The position numbers and the translations under genes were made by a program. The notes beneath the pieces were generated by a model. It was not told the DNA's origin and searched no databases. It worked only from the letters and a program-made list of their open reading frames with translations. Shown in pieces: positions 48,992-61,045 of a stretch of DNA of 64,000 bases. The DNA comes from Cinnamomum chago. Lineage: Eukaryota > Streptophyta > Magnoliopsida > Laurales > Lauraceae. Every line of letters begins with the position of its first letter. Within the stretch, counting starts at the first letter, position 1. The stretch spans positions 36,903,501 through 36,967,500 of the forward strand of contig CP142451.1 in the NCBI GenBank assembly GCA_038049695.1, written 5' to 3'.

Positions 48992-51900
48992 TGTCACGCC
49001 CCCGAACCGAAACCTCGGGGGCGGGAGATGGGATTTAAGCATAAATATAGTTTTCTTCTCCCAAGATCCGCGTGTGTGAAGACAACACATTCTGAATATT
49101 TTGCGGAAGCATTTGTGGCGTTGCGACCCGAAGTCCGTGGCCATCGGATTCCGCGTCGCACTCAACCTTTAGCCCATAGCTATTATATCAAGAATCATAC
49201 CAGACTGGAGTAACCATCACAATAATTTACAGAGCTGACAGTAACAGGATATTGCATTCCCAAATATGTTCAAGTTACAATTATCAATGTACATTAATTA
49301 AGAATCCCAAGAAAAGGCTAATAAAAGCCATACAACAATAAGCTATAAACTACTACCCAAATGTGACGTAGCTCCGATGTCAAGCTCAATGTCTACATGA
49401 CATAGCCGACAAACTAACCTGCAAAGCATGGCTCTACAGCCAACAAAAGCACTCAACTCGGGGCGAAGAAATCTGAACCTGAGTACCAAAAGTAGTGGGT
49501 CAGACACGACGGTCTGGCAGGTGGATGAAAAGATCACAAATATAGCGAATAATAATACAAATGATAAATCATGCTATTTGCTCAAAATGCTGCGTATAAT
49601 TAAACGGGTGAAAACTCAGGAATCTCGGATAAAACATGTATTCTTTTCAAACATGGTTAAAACAGGAAGATCTAATAAAGCATATGTTCATTTACATCAT
49701 CTATAAAAGCATAGATATTTGACAATCGGGTGTTCGTGGAAAACATGTATGAATATGGAAGTTTGGCAAAACCACGTTCATTTAAACATATTTCAAAGCA
49801 TGGATCTTCAACAGATCGGGCATTCCTTTAAAACAGGTATAACATAGGGATCTGGCAAAACGCGTGTCATTTAAAACATATTCTCAAGCATGGATGTTAT
49901 AGCTCGGGTAATCATTTGAAACAGGTATAAACATAGAAACCTGACAAAACACGTGTCATTTAAAACATATTCCAAAACAGGGATATTTAACAAATCGGGT
50001 ATTCATTTGAAACCGGTATAAACATAGTGACCTGGCAGAACAAGTGTCATTTAAAACAAAGCACGAATGTTTAGCAATCCGGGTATTCACTTAAAACATG
50101 TATAAACATCGGGATCTAACAAAACGAAAAACGCATTCCAAAGCATGGACATTTAATAACTCGGGTATTCATTTTAAAAACAGGTATAAACATAGATATC
50201 TGACAAACCAAATGTCCTTTAAAACAAGGCACGGATATTTAACAATTCGAGTATTCCTTTAAAACACGTGTAATCATATAAATCTAGCAAAATCATTGAT
50301 CGTATGGAACATGTGTAAAAGTACGGGTATTCACCCAACCGGCATTCATTTAAAACATGTACGTGTGCAAAGGACATAAAACAATATAATAGTGACTGAA
50401 TTTACAATAGAGAGCATTAACACTTATCTAAATAACAACTTTCATAAAAGCAATGAATCATTTATCTGAAAACAAGTAAGCAATATAAACCATGTCGGGT
50501 GTCCAAGGAATCGGGAACTGGCAAGATGGCAATCACAAGAAGCTAAGTCCTCTATCACCGAAGTGACAAGAGCGGGACGTTGGTCTCAGTCACACAAGGT
50601 GAGGAGACTCAACGTAAATCATATATACAATAATAAATATACGGGAACGGGAACGGGACCACGGTAGCGAACCGGGTATCGGGACGGGACCACGGCAATA
50701 ACCGGGTATCGGGATCCAAACTGCAGCTGGCGGGACGGGAGAGGGATTTCCAAGTCGGTGGATCAAACCGACAAGGTATCCAAGCTTAGTGATGCCGACT
50801 CATAGGTCAAAACCAATCGAGACATATGCAAGTAAATCAAGTACAGTAAGTAAACGGGGGTGCTCAAGGGCACACTGTCACTTCATATCGGGCAATACAT
50901 TTCGGGACAAATAACTGTTACTAGTGTAACTTCAATGCTTTCGGGGAAACAAGTAAATCAAGTACAATAAATAAACGGGTAAAACGGGGTGCTCAAGGGC
51001 ACACTTTCATATCATGTGATGCAAATCTCGGGAAATGAGGAAATATAATGCACTATACCATTTCGGGAAGAATATTGATTGCAAGATCTATTTAAGTGAA
51101 TAGGGGTCCCGTATGTCGATTATAATAATTACTTGGTACTCCTTGAGTTTGAAGACATTCCGGGCTCCTTATGCACTTTTACTATTTTCACAACTTAAAA
51201 TGAGCTTATGTGTAATACTAGATGTTACAATAGCAAGAATCAAGATTATAAACGGTCCATCCTAGGCATCACATTAATCCGGAAACATCGAGCAACCTAC
51301 TCAGTCATCGAAAGGAATAGAATTAGCGATAACCAAGGAAATAGACTTGTGTTTAGATATAAAGAAGATATCGCGTCGTTCCATCCCGTTCAAGATTGAA
51401 ATGGATTAACTCCGATGCCACCGAGCCAACCGTGAGGCGTGTCGGCTCAAGACATTCTCACACATGGTTCAAACAGTCCAAAGAGGGTAGCCAGGGTCCC
51501 ACCTAAATCCGAGAATTAGTGCCTAGATCATCACCATTCTTTCTTTTAGTTCCCTAGTCTTAGAGACCTTAGATTAGGGTACAATTGGTCTTAACACTAA
51601 GGTATACACCTCTAGGACTCATAGAAAGCCCAAAGGTTTCCAAAAAAACACAATACCAAATTTCACTTCGGACCGATCGATCGGTCGAAATTTCTGTACC
51701 AGAAATGTACAGGGTCCGATCGATCGGCCCAAAAAGGCTTACAGTTACTGACAGTCCGATCGATCGGCCTGTATGTCCGATCGATCGGACCTGGGTACAG
51801 CAGGTCCGGGAAAGCTGATTTTTCTTCCTCTTTTTCCTTTCCTTCCAACATATAATCAACCACAAAGAACCATAAACAAGATGGTTTAAATACATGTTTC

Positions 51901-53173
51901 CAAGACAATAACATGAGCTAAATAGCTCCTCATTTCAAGTTCCTCTCTTTCCATTCTTTCCATTCTTTCCATTCACAATTAATCACAAGGTGGAGAAAAC
52001 TCATTCATGTGAAATCATTTGAAATCTTGACACTATGATACATACATTTCCAAGAGATTAACAAGGGAGAAATAACTCATCAATAAGCACATCTTGAAAT
52101 CAATATTAATCATATTAAAGAAAACTATTAAAATCACCAAAACCATTAATGAATCAAGATTTTCTCACAAAACATGTTAATAATCAAAACAATCCATTCA
52201 TCCACTTGCCTTTGACTCTAATCAAGCAAATCAAGCTCCTAATCCCTTCTCAAGCTCAAGATCCACAATCTCTACAAAAACCCCCAAAACAACCCTAAAA
52301 TGGGTTACACAATGAAATGACAATGAAACCATTCAATAATCAAGGTGGAGCTTCTCTAAGGCTAGAAGATTACAAATCTAGAAGATGGGACGAATCACTT
52401 ACTTTGATGACCTTCAAATGAGAAGAACAAGCTCAAGGAGGGTTTCAATGTTGGTGGATTTCTCTTCTAATGGCATCTATGTAAAGCTTGCAAGGTGGAG
52501 AAGAGAATGGTGATCTCCATTTCTTGAGTGATGATCTCTTGGAGTGGCTTGGAGATGAAGAAGCAAGGAGAAGAAGAAGAACACAAGGGAAAACCCTAGG
52601 TTGCTGGTTTGGGCTGGAAAATGGAGAATGAAGTGAATGAAGGAGATGGGTTCCTCTTATGTTAACAAAGAAGGTTGGGTCCCACAACTTAAAGAACTTG
52701 GGTGGCTGAAATCATCTAATTCGGGACCTCGGATGGATTCGACGAAGAAGGAAGAAATGATCGTCGAAATATCTAGTTTCCAAAAAGTGTATGTTTCACG
52801 GATTTCGAAAATATCGAGTTTTGGGTACAGATTTGGTGTGAAAAGACTGTTTTGCCCTCAAGGCCAAGAAATCGGTTTTTGGGTTCTCAAATGGATATGG
52901 GATCAACATGAAAGTTGTAGGATTCCTCAAGATGAATGCAACGGGCCAAAAACACGATACGAAACCAATCGGGAAAATCTCACAAGAAAATGCAAAGCCG
53001 AAAAGGGAACCCCCAAAGGGCCCCACAAGCTACCAAAGCACTCAAAAGCCCAGAACTAGAAGAAAACTCATTCTAGCTCGCAAACTCAACCCAACAACTA
53101 CTAATCCCACTAAAAGAACTAATCCACAAATAAAACAACACTAATCCAAGAGATTAGGGGTCGGGTTCTCACA
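48992..53173 (-). repeat. LTR 7 (4182 bp), mosaic
   Basis: The left part matches LTR 6 (to at least 50348); from about 52121 rightward it matches LTR 8. This is a second switch point inside an LTR. Confidence 0.92.
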
Positions 53174-55018
53174 TCCTCCCCCCCTTAGAACATTTGGTCC
53201 TCCAAATGAACTAAACAACTCAAAAACAAGTGGGGACATCAATCCCACACTTCGAAAACAAAACCTCAAACGACTGCTCCAAACTGGTCCTCTCGGAAGC
53301 ACTGGACTCACTGGGTCATCCTCGCTGTAGAACTCTTCGGTCAACTATCAACAGTTGTCAGACATTCCACCATTGGCTCAAAACTGTTACTGCTCTACCA
53401 ATCTGGCTGCTCAAGGAATTTGTCATCTCTGACTCCTTCTAAGTTCCACCAAGTCTCTCGCTTCTAGCCACTCTGATGCCGAAAATTCTTGGAACAATTC
53501 TGTCGACTTCATCACAACTGTCGAAGCTAGGGTCTCATATCAATTGCACAATCTTCAATGTGAATTCTTGCTGGCTCTAACTATTTCTGCTAGGTGCTTT
53601 TGATCCATTGTACCGCAATCAGTCTCTAACATAATTATGCTTGTCCTTTCACCATTCTTCAACATTTGAAGCTCTAACTGTTTCTGTTCGTTGCTCTTGA
53701 TCCACTGCACAATAGTCGGTCTCTGCTGGTCTTGGACATGTCTTTACCTTGAAATATTGTCTTATTCTTCTATCTACCCTCAGCTTCGGAAAAATTGGTG
53801 ACGCTGAGTATTACCTGATATCTCTTACTTTAGGCAATGTCGTCCAGTCCTCGGTGCTCTTCTGTCATCTCTGTCAAAGTTGTCGAAATTAAGTCTCCTG
53901 CCAATGCACGATCTTCGAGGTGAATGACTTGGAAATCTGTCATTCCTTCATGCGCCAGGCTGATTCAATCAAATATTTGAACGGTTCTCTGAACACTTCA
54001 CTCATTTCTATCTGCTCGTTGAAAACACAATGTTCACACCTCTGTAAGTTTCCAGCTCTATCTTGACCCGTCCACACTTTAACTGTCATGTTACTCCACT
54101 TGTCCAAACTTCGTGAGGTGTGCTTCTGACAAACTCATTCTTCTCTGAATCCCTTCAACTGTCACTGTCCATAGGTGATGATTCTCCTGCTCGCATATGT
54201 ACTCTGCCCAAACCGATGTTCTACAAGTCGGTAAAGTCCACTAAATCTTCTCTATCATGTGATCAAGTAATAATCAATTCCACATATAACTCTCTACAGT
54301 GCTGCTGAAAACTAATTTCCTATGCTTTTAACCATCCACTGACACATCCTGCGGAGTTGACTCACCATTATAACTTCAACTTGTTAAACCTCATCCAACA
54401 ATTCTACATCATAAGCTCATCAATGCTCGAGAAATTTCTAACTTTTCACATCTTTTGAAGCTGCACCACTGAAAATCACCTCAAATCTCATAAAGTCCAC
54501 CACTTATCCGGCCTATGGAGTCTTCTGACTTAGGAAAATAATCCAAGTTTATCCAAAAATCCACACTTACTTGCCTGACGAATCCTCTGACGGTACACGA
54601 TCAACTGTAATTGGGTCTCCATATGCTGCTCACATTCCTTGCTGACGAACAATTGGTCACCAATTCCTTCTAAAGCTCCATCTGCGACATCCAAAAGCTG
54701 AAAATTCTGCCAAAGCCCTTCGAGAAACACATGCTAAGTCCACAAAACTCTGACTCTCTGGCGCGAAAACAAGGCAAAGGAACTAAATGTGGGTGCGGAG
54801 ACACTAAATTCTCCCCCACTAGAAAAGAATTTGGTCCCCCAAATTCACAAACAACAAGGACAAGAAAAGGAGACAAAGATAGTCTCCCCCACTAGAAGAA
54901 AAACAGGCACAAACTCACAAAAACAACAACTAAAGAAAAGAAAACGAGTCCTCACCACACGTCTTAAGGTTCCTAGAGTGTTTTATTTCCTAGAAACCTG
55001 CCCTCTCTGATACCAGTC
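53174..55018 (-). mobile_element. Internal segment 7 (1845 bp)
   Basis: Shares three variants with segment 8 only, while at two other sites it agrees with segments 1-3 rather than 4-6. Confidence 0.9.
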
Positions 55019-58000
55019 TGTCACGCCCCCGAACCGAAACCTCGGGGGCGGGAGATGGGATTTAAGCATAAATATATTTTTCTTCTCCCAAGATCCGCGT
55101 GTGTGAAGACAACACATTCTGAATATTTTGCGGAAGCATTTGTGGCGTTGCGACCCGAAGTCCGTGGCCATCGGATTCCGCGTCGCACTCAACCTTTAGC
55201 CCATAGCTATTATATCAAGAATCATACCAGACTGGAGTAACCATCACAATAATTTACAGAGCTGACAGTAACAGGATATTGCATTCCCAAATATGTTCAA
55301 GTTACAATTATCAATGTACATTAATTAAGAATCCCAAGAAAAGGCTAATAAAAGCCATACAACAATAAGCTATAAACTACTACCCAAATGTGACGTAGCT
55401 CCGATGTCAAGCTCAATGTCTACATGACATAGCCGACAAACTAACCTGCAAAGCATGGCTCTACAGCCAACAAAAGCACTCAACTCGGGGCGAAGAAATC
55501 TGAACCTGAGTACCAAAAGTAGTGGGTCAGACACGACGGTCTGGCAGGTGGATGAAAAGATCACAAATATAGCGAATAATAATACAAATGATAAATCATG
55601 CTATTTGCTCAAAATGCTGCGTATAATTAAACGGGTGAAAACTCAGGAATCTCGGATAAAACATGTATTCTTTTCAAACATGGTTAAAACAGGAAGATCT
55701 AATAAAGCATATGTTCATTTACATCATCTATAAAAGCATAGATATTTGACAATCGGGTGTTCGTGGAAAACATGTATGAATATGGAAGTTTGGCAAAACC
55801 ACGTTCATTTAAACATATTTCAAAGCATGGATCTTCAACAGATCGGGCATTCCTTTAAAACAGGTATAACATAGGGATCTGGCAAAACGCGTGTCATTTA
55901 AAACATATTCTCAAGCATGGATGTTATAGCTCGGGTAATCATTTGAAACAGGTATAAACATAGAAACCTGACAAAACACGTGTCATTTAAAACATATTCC
56001 AAAACAGGGATATTTAACAAATCGGGTATTCATTTGAAACCGGTATAAACATAGTGACCTGGCAGAACAAGTGTCATTTAAAACAAAGCACGAATGTTTA
56101 GCAATCCGGGTATTCACTTAAAACATGTATAAACATCGGGATCTAACAAAACGAAAAACGCATTCCAAAGCATGGACATTTAATAACTCGGGTATTCATT
56201 TTAAAAACAGGTATAAACATAGATATCTGACAAACCAAATGTCCTTTAAAACAAGGCACGGATATTTAACAATTCGAGTATTCCTTTAAAACACGTGTAA
56301 TCATATAAATCTAGCAAAATCATTGATCGTATGGAACATGTGTAAAAGTACGGGTATTCACCCAACCGGCATTCATGTAAAACATGTACGTGTGCAAAGG
56401 ACATAAAACAATATAATAGTGACTGAATTTACAATAGAGAGCATTAACACTTATCTAAATAACAACTTTCATAAAAGCAATGAATCATTTATCTGAAAAC
56501 AAGTAAGCAATATAAACCATGTCGGGTGTCCAAGGAATCGGGAACTGGCAAGATGGCAATCACAAGAAGCTAAGTCCTCTATCACCGAAGTGACAAGAGC
56601 GGGACGTTGGTCTCAGTCACACAAGGTGAGGAGACTCAACGTAAATCATATATACAATAATAAATATACGGGAACGGGAACGGGACCACGGTAGCGAACC
56701 GGGTATCGGGACGGGACCACGGCAATAACCGGGTATCGGGATCCAAACTGCAGCTGGCGGGACGGGAGAGGGATTTCCAAGTCGGTGGATCAAACCGACA
56801 AGGTATCCAAGCTTAGTGATGCCGACTCATAGGTCAAAACCAATCGAGACATATGCAAGTAAATCAAGTACAGTAAGTAAACGGGGGTGCTCAAGGGCAC
56901 ACTGTCACTTCATATCGGGCAATACATTTCGGGACAAATAACTGTTACTAGTGTAACTTCAATGCTTTCGGGGAAACAAGTAAATCAAGTACAATAAATA
57001 AACGGGTAAAACGGGGTGCTCAAGGGCACACTTTCATATCATGTGATGCAAATCTCGGGAAATGAGGAAATATAATGCACTATACCATTTCGGGAAGAAT
57101 ATTGATTGCAAGATCTATTTAAGTGAATAGGGGTCCCGTATGTCGATTATAATAATTACTTGGTACTCCTTGAGTTTGAAGACATTCCGGGCTCCTTATG
57201 CACTTTTACTATTTTCACAACTTAAAATGAGCTTATGTGTAATACTAGATGTTACAATAGCAAGAATCAAGATTATAAACGGTCCATCCTAGGCATCACA
57301 TTAATCCGGAAACATCGAGCAACCTACTCAGTCATCGAAAGGAATAGAATTAGCGATAACCAAGGAAATAGACTTGTGTTTAGATATAAAGAAGATATCG
57401 CGTCGTTCCATCCCGTTCAAGATTGAAATGGATTAACTCCGATGCCACCGAGCCAACCGTGAGGCGTGTCGGCTCAAGACATTCTCACACATGGTTCAAA
57501 CAGTCCAAAGAGGGTAGCCAGGGTCCCACCTAAATCCGAGAATTAGTGCCTAGATCATCACCATTCTTTCTTTTAGTTCCCTAGTCTTAGAGACCTTAGA
57601 TTAGGGTACAATTGGTCTTAACACTAAGGTATACACCTCTAGGACTCATAGAAAGCCCAAAGGTTTCCAAAAAAACACAATACCAAATTTCACTTCGGAC
57701 CGATCGATCGGTCGAAATTTCTGTACCAGAAATGTACAGGGTCCGATCGATCGGCCCAAAAAGGCTTACAGTTACTGACAGTCCGATCGATCGGCCTGTA
57801 TGTCCGATCGATCGGACCTGGGTACAGCAGGTCCGGGAAAGCTGATTTTTCTTCCTCTTTTTCCTTTCCTTCCAACATATAATCAACCACAAAGAACCAT
57901 AAACAAGATGGTTTAAATACATGTTTCCAAGACAATAACATGAGCTAAATAGCTCCTCATTTCAAGTTCCTCTCTTTCCATTCTTTCCATTCTTTCCATT

Positions 58001-59200
58001 CACAATTAATCACAAGGTGGAGAAAACTCATTCATGTGAAATCATTTGAAATCTTGACACTATGATACATACATTTCCAAGAGATTAACAAGGGAGAAAT
58101 AACTCATCAATAAGCACATCTTGAAATCAATATTAATCATATTAAAGAAAACTATTAAAATCACCAAAACCATTAATGAATCAAGATTTTCTCACAAAAC
58201 ATGTTAATAATCAAAACAATCCATTCATCCACTTGCCTTTGACTCTAATCAAGCAAATCAAGCTCCTAATCCCTTCTCAAGCTCAAGATCCACAATCTCT
58301 ACAAAAACCCCCAAAACAACCCTAAAATGGGTTACACAATGAAATGACAATGAAACCATTCAATAATCAAGGTGGAGCTTCTCTAAGGCTAGAAGATTAC
58401 AAATCTAGAAGATGGGACGAATCACTTACTTTGATGACCTTCAAATGAGAAGAACAAGCTCAAGGAGGGTTTCAATGTTGGTGGATTTCTCTTCTAATGG
58501 CATCTATGTAAAGCTTGCAAGGTGGAGAAGAGAATGGTGATCTCCATTTCTTGAGTGATGATCTCTTGGAGTGGCTTGGAGATGAAGAAGCAAGGAGAAG
58601 AAGAAGAACACAAGGGAAAACCCTAGGTTGCTGGTTTGGGCTGGAAAATGGAGAATGAAGTGAATGAAGGAGATGGGTTCCTCTTATGTTAACAAAGAAG
58701 GTTGGGTCCCACAACTTAAAGAACTTGGGTGGCTGAAATCATCTAATTCGGGACCTCGGATGGATTCGACGAAGAAGGAAGAAATGATCGTCGAAATATC
58801 TAGTTTCCAAAAAGTGTATGTTTCACGGATTTCGAAAATATCGAGTTTTGGGTACAGATTTGGTGTGAAAAGACTGTTTTGCCCTCAAGGCCAAGAAATC
58901 GGTTTTTGGGTTCTCAAATGGATATGGGATCAACATGAAAGTTGTAGGATTCCTCAAGATGAATGCAACGGGCCAAAAACACGATACGAAACCAATCGGG
59001 AAAATCTCACAAGAAAATGCAAAGCCGAAAAGGGAACCCCCAAAGGGCCCCACAAGCTACCAAAGCACTCAAAAGCCCAGAACTAGAAGAAAACTCATTC
59101 TAGCTCGCAAACTCAACCCAACAACTACTAATCCCACTAAAAGAACTAATCCACAAATAAAACAACACTAATCCAAGAGATTAGGGGTCGGGTTCTCACA
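55019..59200 (-). repeat. LTR 8 (4182 bp)
   Basis: Matches LTR 9 over the part visible there and LTR 7 in the right half. Confidence 0.93.
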
Positions 59201-61045
59201 TCCTCCCCCCCTTAGAACATTTGGTCCTCCAAATGAACTAAACAACTCAAAAACAAGTGGGGACATCAATCCCACACTTCGAAAACAAAACCTCAAACGA
59301 CTGCTCCAAACTGGTCCTCTCGGAAGCACTGGACTCACTGGGTCATCCTCGCTGTAGAACTCTTCGGTCAACTATCAACAGTTGTCAGACATTCCACCAT
59401 TGGCTCAAAACTGTTACTGCTCTACCAATCTGGCTGCTCAAGGAATTTGTCATCTCTGACTCCTTCTAAGTTCCACCAAGTCTCTCGCTTCTAGCCACTC
59501 TGATGCCGAAAATTCTTGGAACAATTCTGTCGACTTCATCACAACTGTCGAAGCTAGGGTCTCATATCAATTGCACAATCTTCAATGTGAATTCTTGCTG
59601 GCTCTAACTATTTCTGCTAGGTGCTTTTGATCCATTGTACCGCAATCAGTCTCTAACATAATTATGCTTGTCCTTTCACCATTCTTCAACATTTGAAGCT
59701 CTAACTGTTTCTGTTCGTTGCTCTTGATCCACTGCACAATAGTCGGTCTCTGCTGGTCTTGGACATGTCTTTACCTTGAAATATTGTCTTATTCTTCTAT
59801 CTACCCTCAGCTTCGGAAAAATTGGTGACGCTGAGTATTACCTGATATCTCTTACTTTAGGCAATGTCGTCCAGTCCTCGGTGCTCTTCTGTCATCTCTG
59901 TCAAAGTTGTCGAAATTAAGTCTCCTGCCAATGCACGATCTTCGAGGTGAATGACTTGGAAATCTGTCATTCCTTCATGCGCCAGGCTGATTCAATCAAA
60001 TATTTGAACGGTTCTCTGAACACTTCACTCATTTCTATCTGCTCGTTGAAAACACAATGTTCACACCTCTGTAAGTTTCCAGCTCTATCTTGACCCGTCC
60101 ACACTTTAACTGTCATGTTACTCCACTTGTCCAAACTTCGTGAGGTGTGCTTCTGACAAACTCATTCTTCTCTGAATCCCTTCAACTGTCACTGTCCATA
60201 GGTGATGATTCTCCTGCTCGCATATGTACTCTGCCCAAACCGATGTTCTACAAGTCGGTAAAGTCCACTAAATCTTCTCTATCATGTGATCAAGTAATAA
60301 TCAATTCCACATATAACTCTCTACAGTGCTGCTGAAAACTAATTTCCTATGCTTTTAACCATCCACTGACACATCCTGCGGAGTTGACTCACCATTATAA
60401 CTTCAACTTGTTAAACCTCATCCAACAATTCTACATCATAAGCTCATCAATGCTCGAGAAATTTCTAACTTTTCACATCTTTTGAAGCTGCACCACTGAA
60501 AATCACCTCAAATCTCATAAAGTCCACCACTTATCCGGCCTATGGAGTCTTCTGACTTAGGAAAATAATCCAAGTTTATCCAAAAATCCACACTTACTTG
60601 CCTGACGAATCCTCTGACGGTACACGATCAACTGTAATTGGGTCTCCATATGCTGCTCACATTCCTTGCTGACGAACAATTGGTCACCAATTCCTTCTAA
60701 AGCTCCATCTGCGACATCCAAAAGCTGAAAATTCTGCCAAAGCCCTTCGAGAAACACATGCTAAGTCCACAAAACTCTGACTCTCTGGCGCGAAAACAAG
60801 GCAAAGGAACTAAATGTGGGTGCGGAGACACTAAATTCTCCCCCACTAGAAAAGAATTTGGTCCCCCAAATTCACAAACAACAAGGACAAGAAAAGGAGA
60901 CAAAGATAGTCTCCCCCACTAGAAGAAAAACAGGCACAAACTCACAAAAACAACAACTAAAGAAAAGAAAACGAGTCCTCACCACACGTCTTAAGGTTCC
61001 TAGAGTGTTTTATTTCCTAGAAACCTGCCCTCTCTGATACCAGTC
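59201..61045 (-). mobile_element. Internal segment 8 (1845 bp)
   Basis: Same variants as segment 7; I saw no difference between them at the sites compared. Confidence 0.9.
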
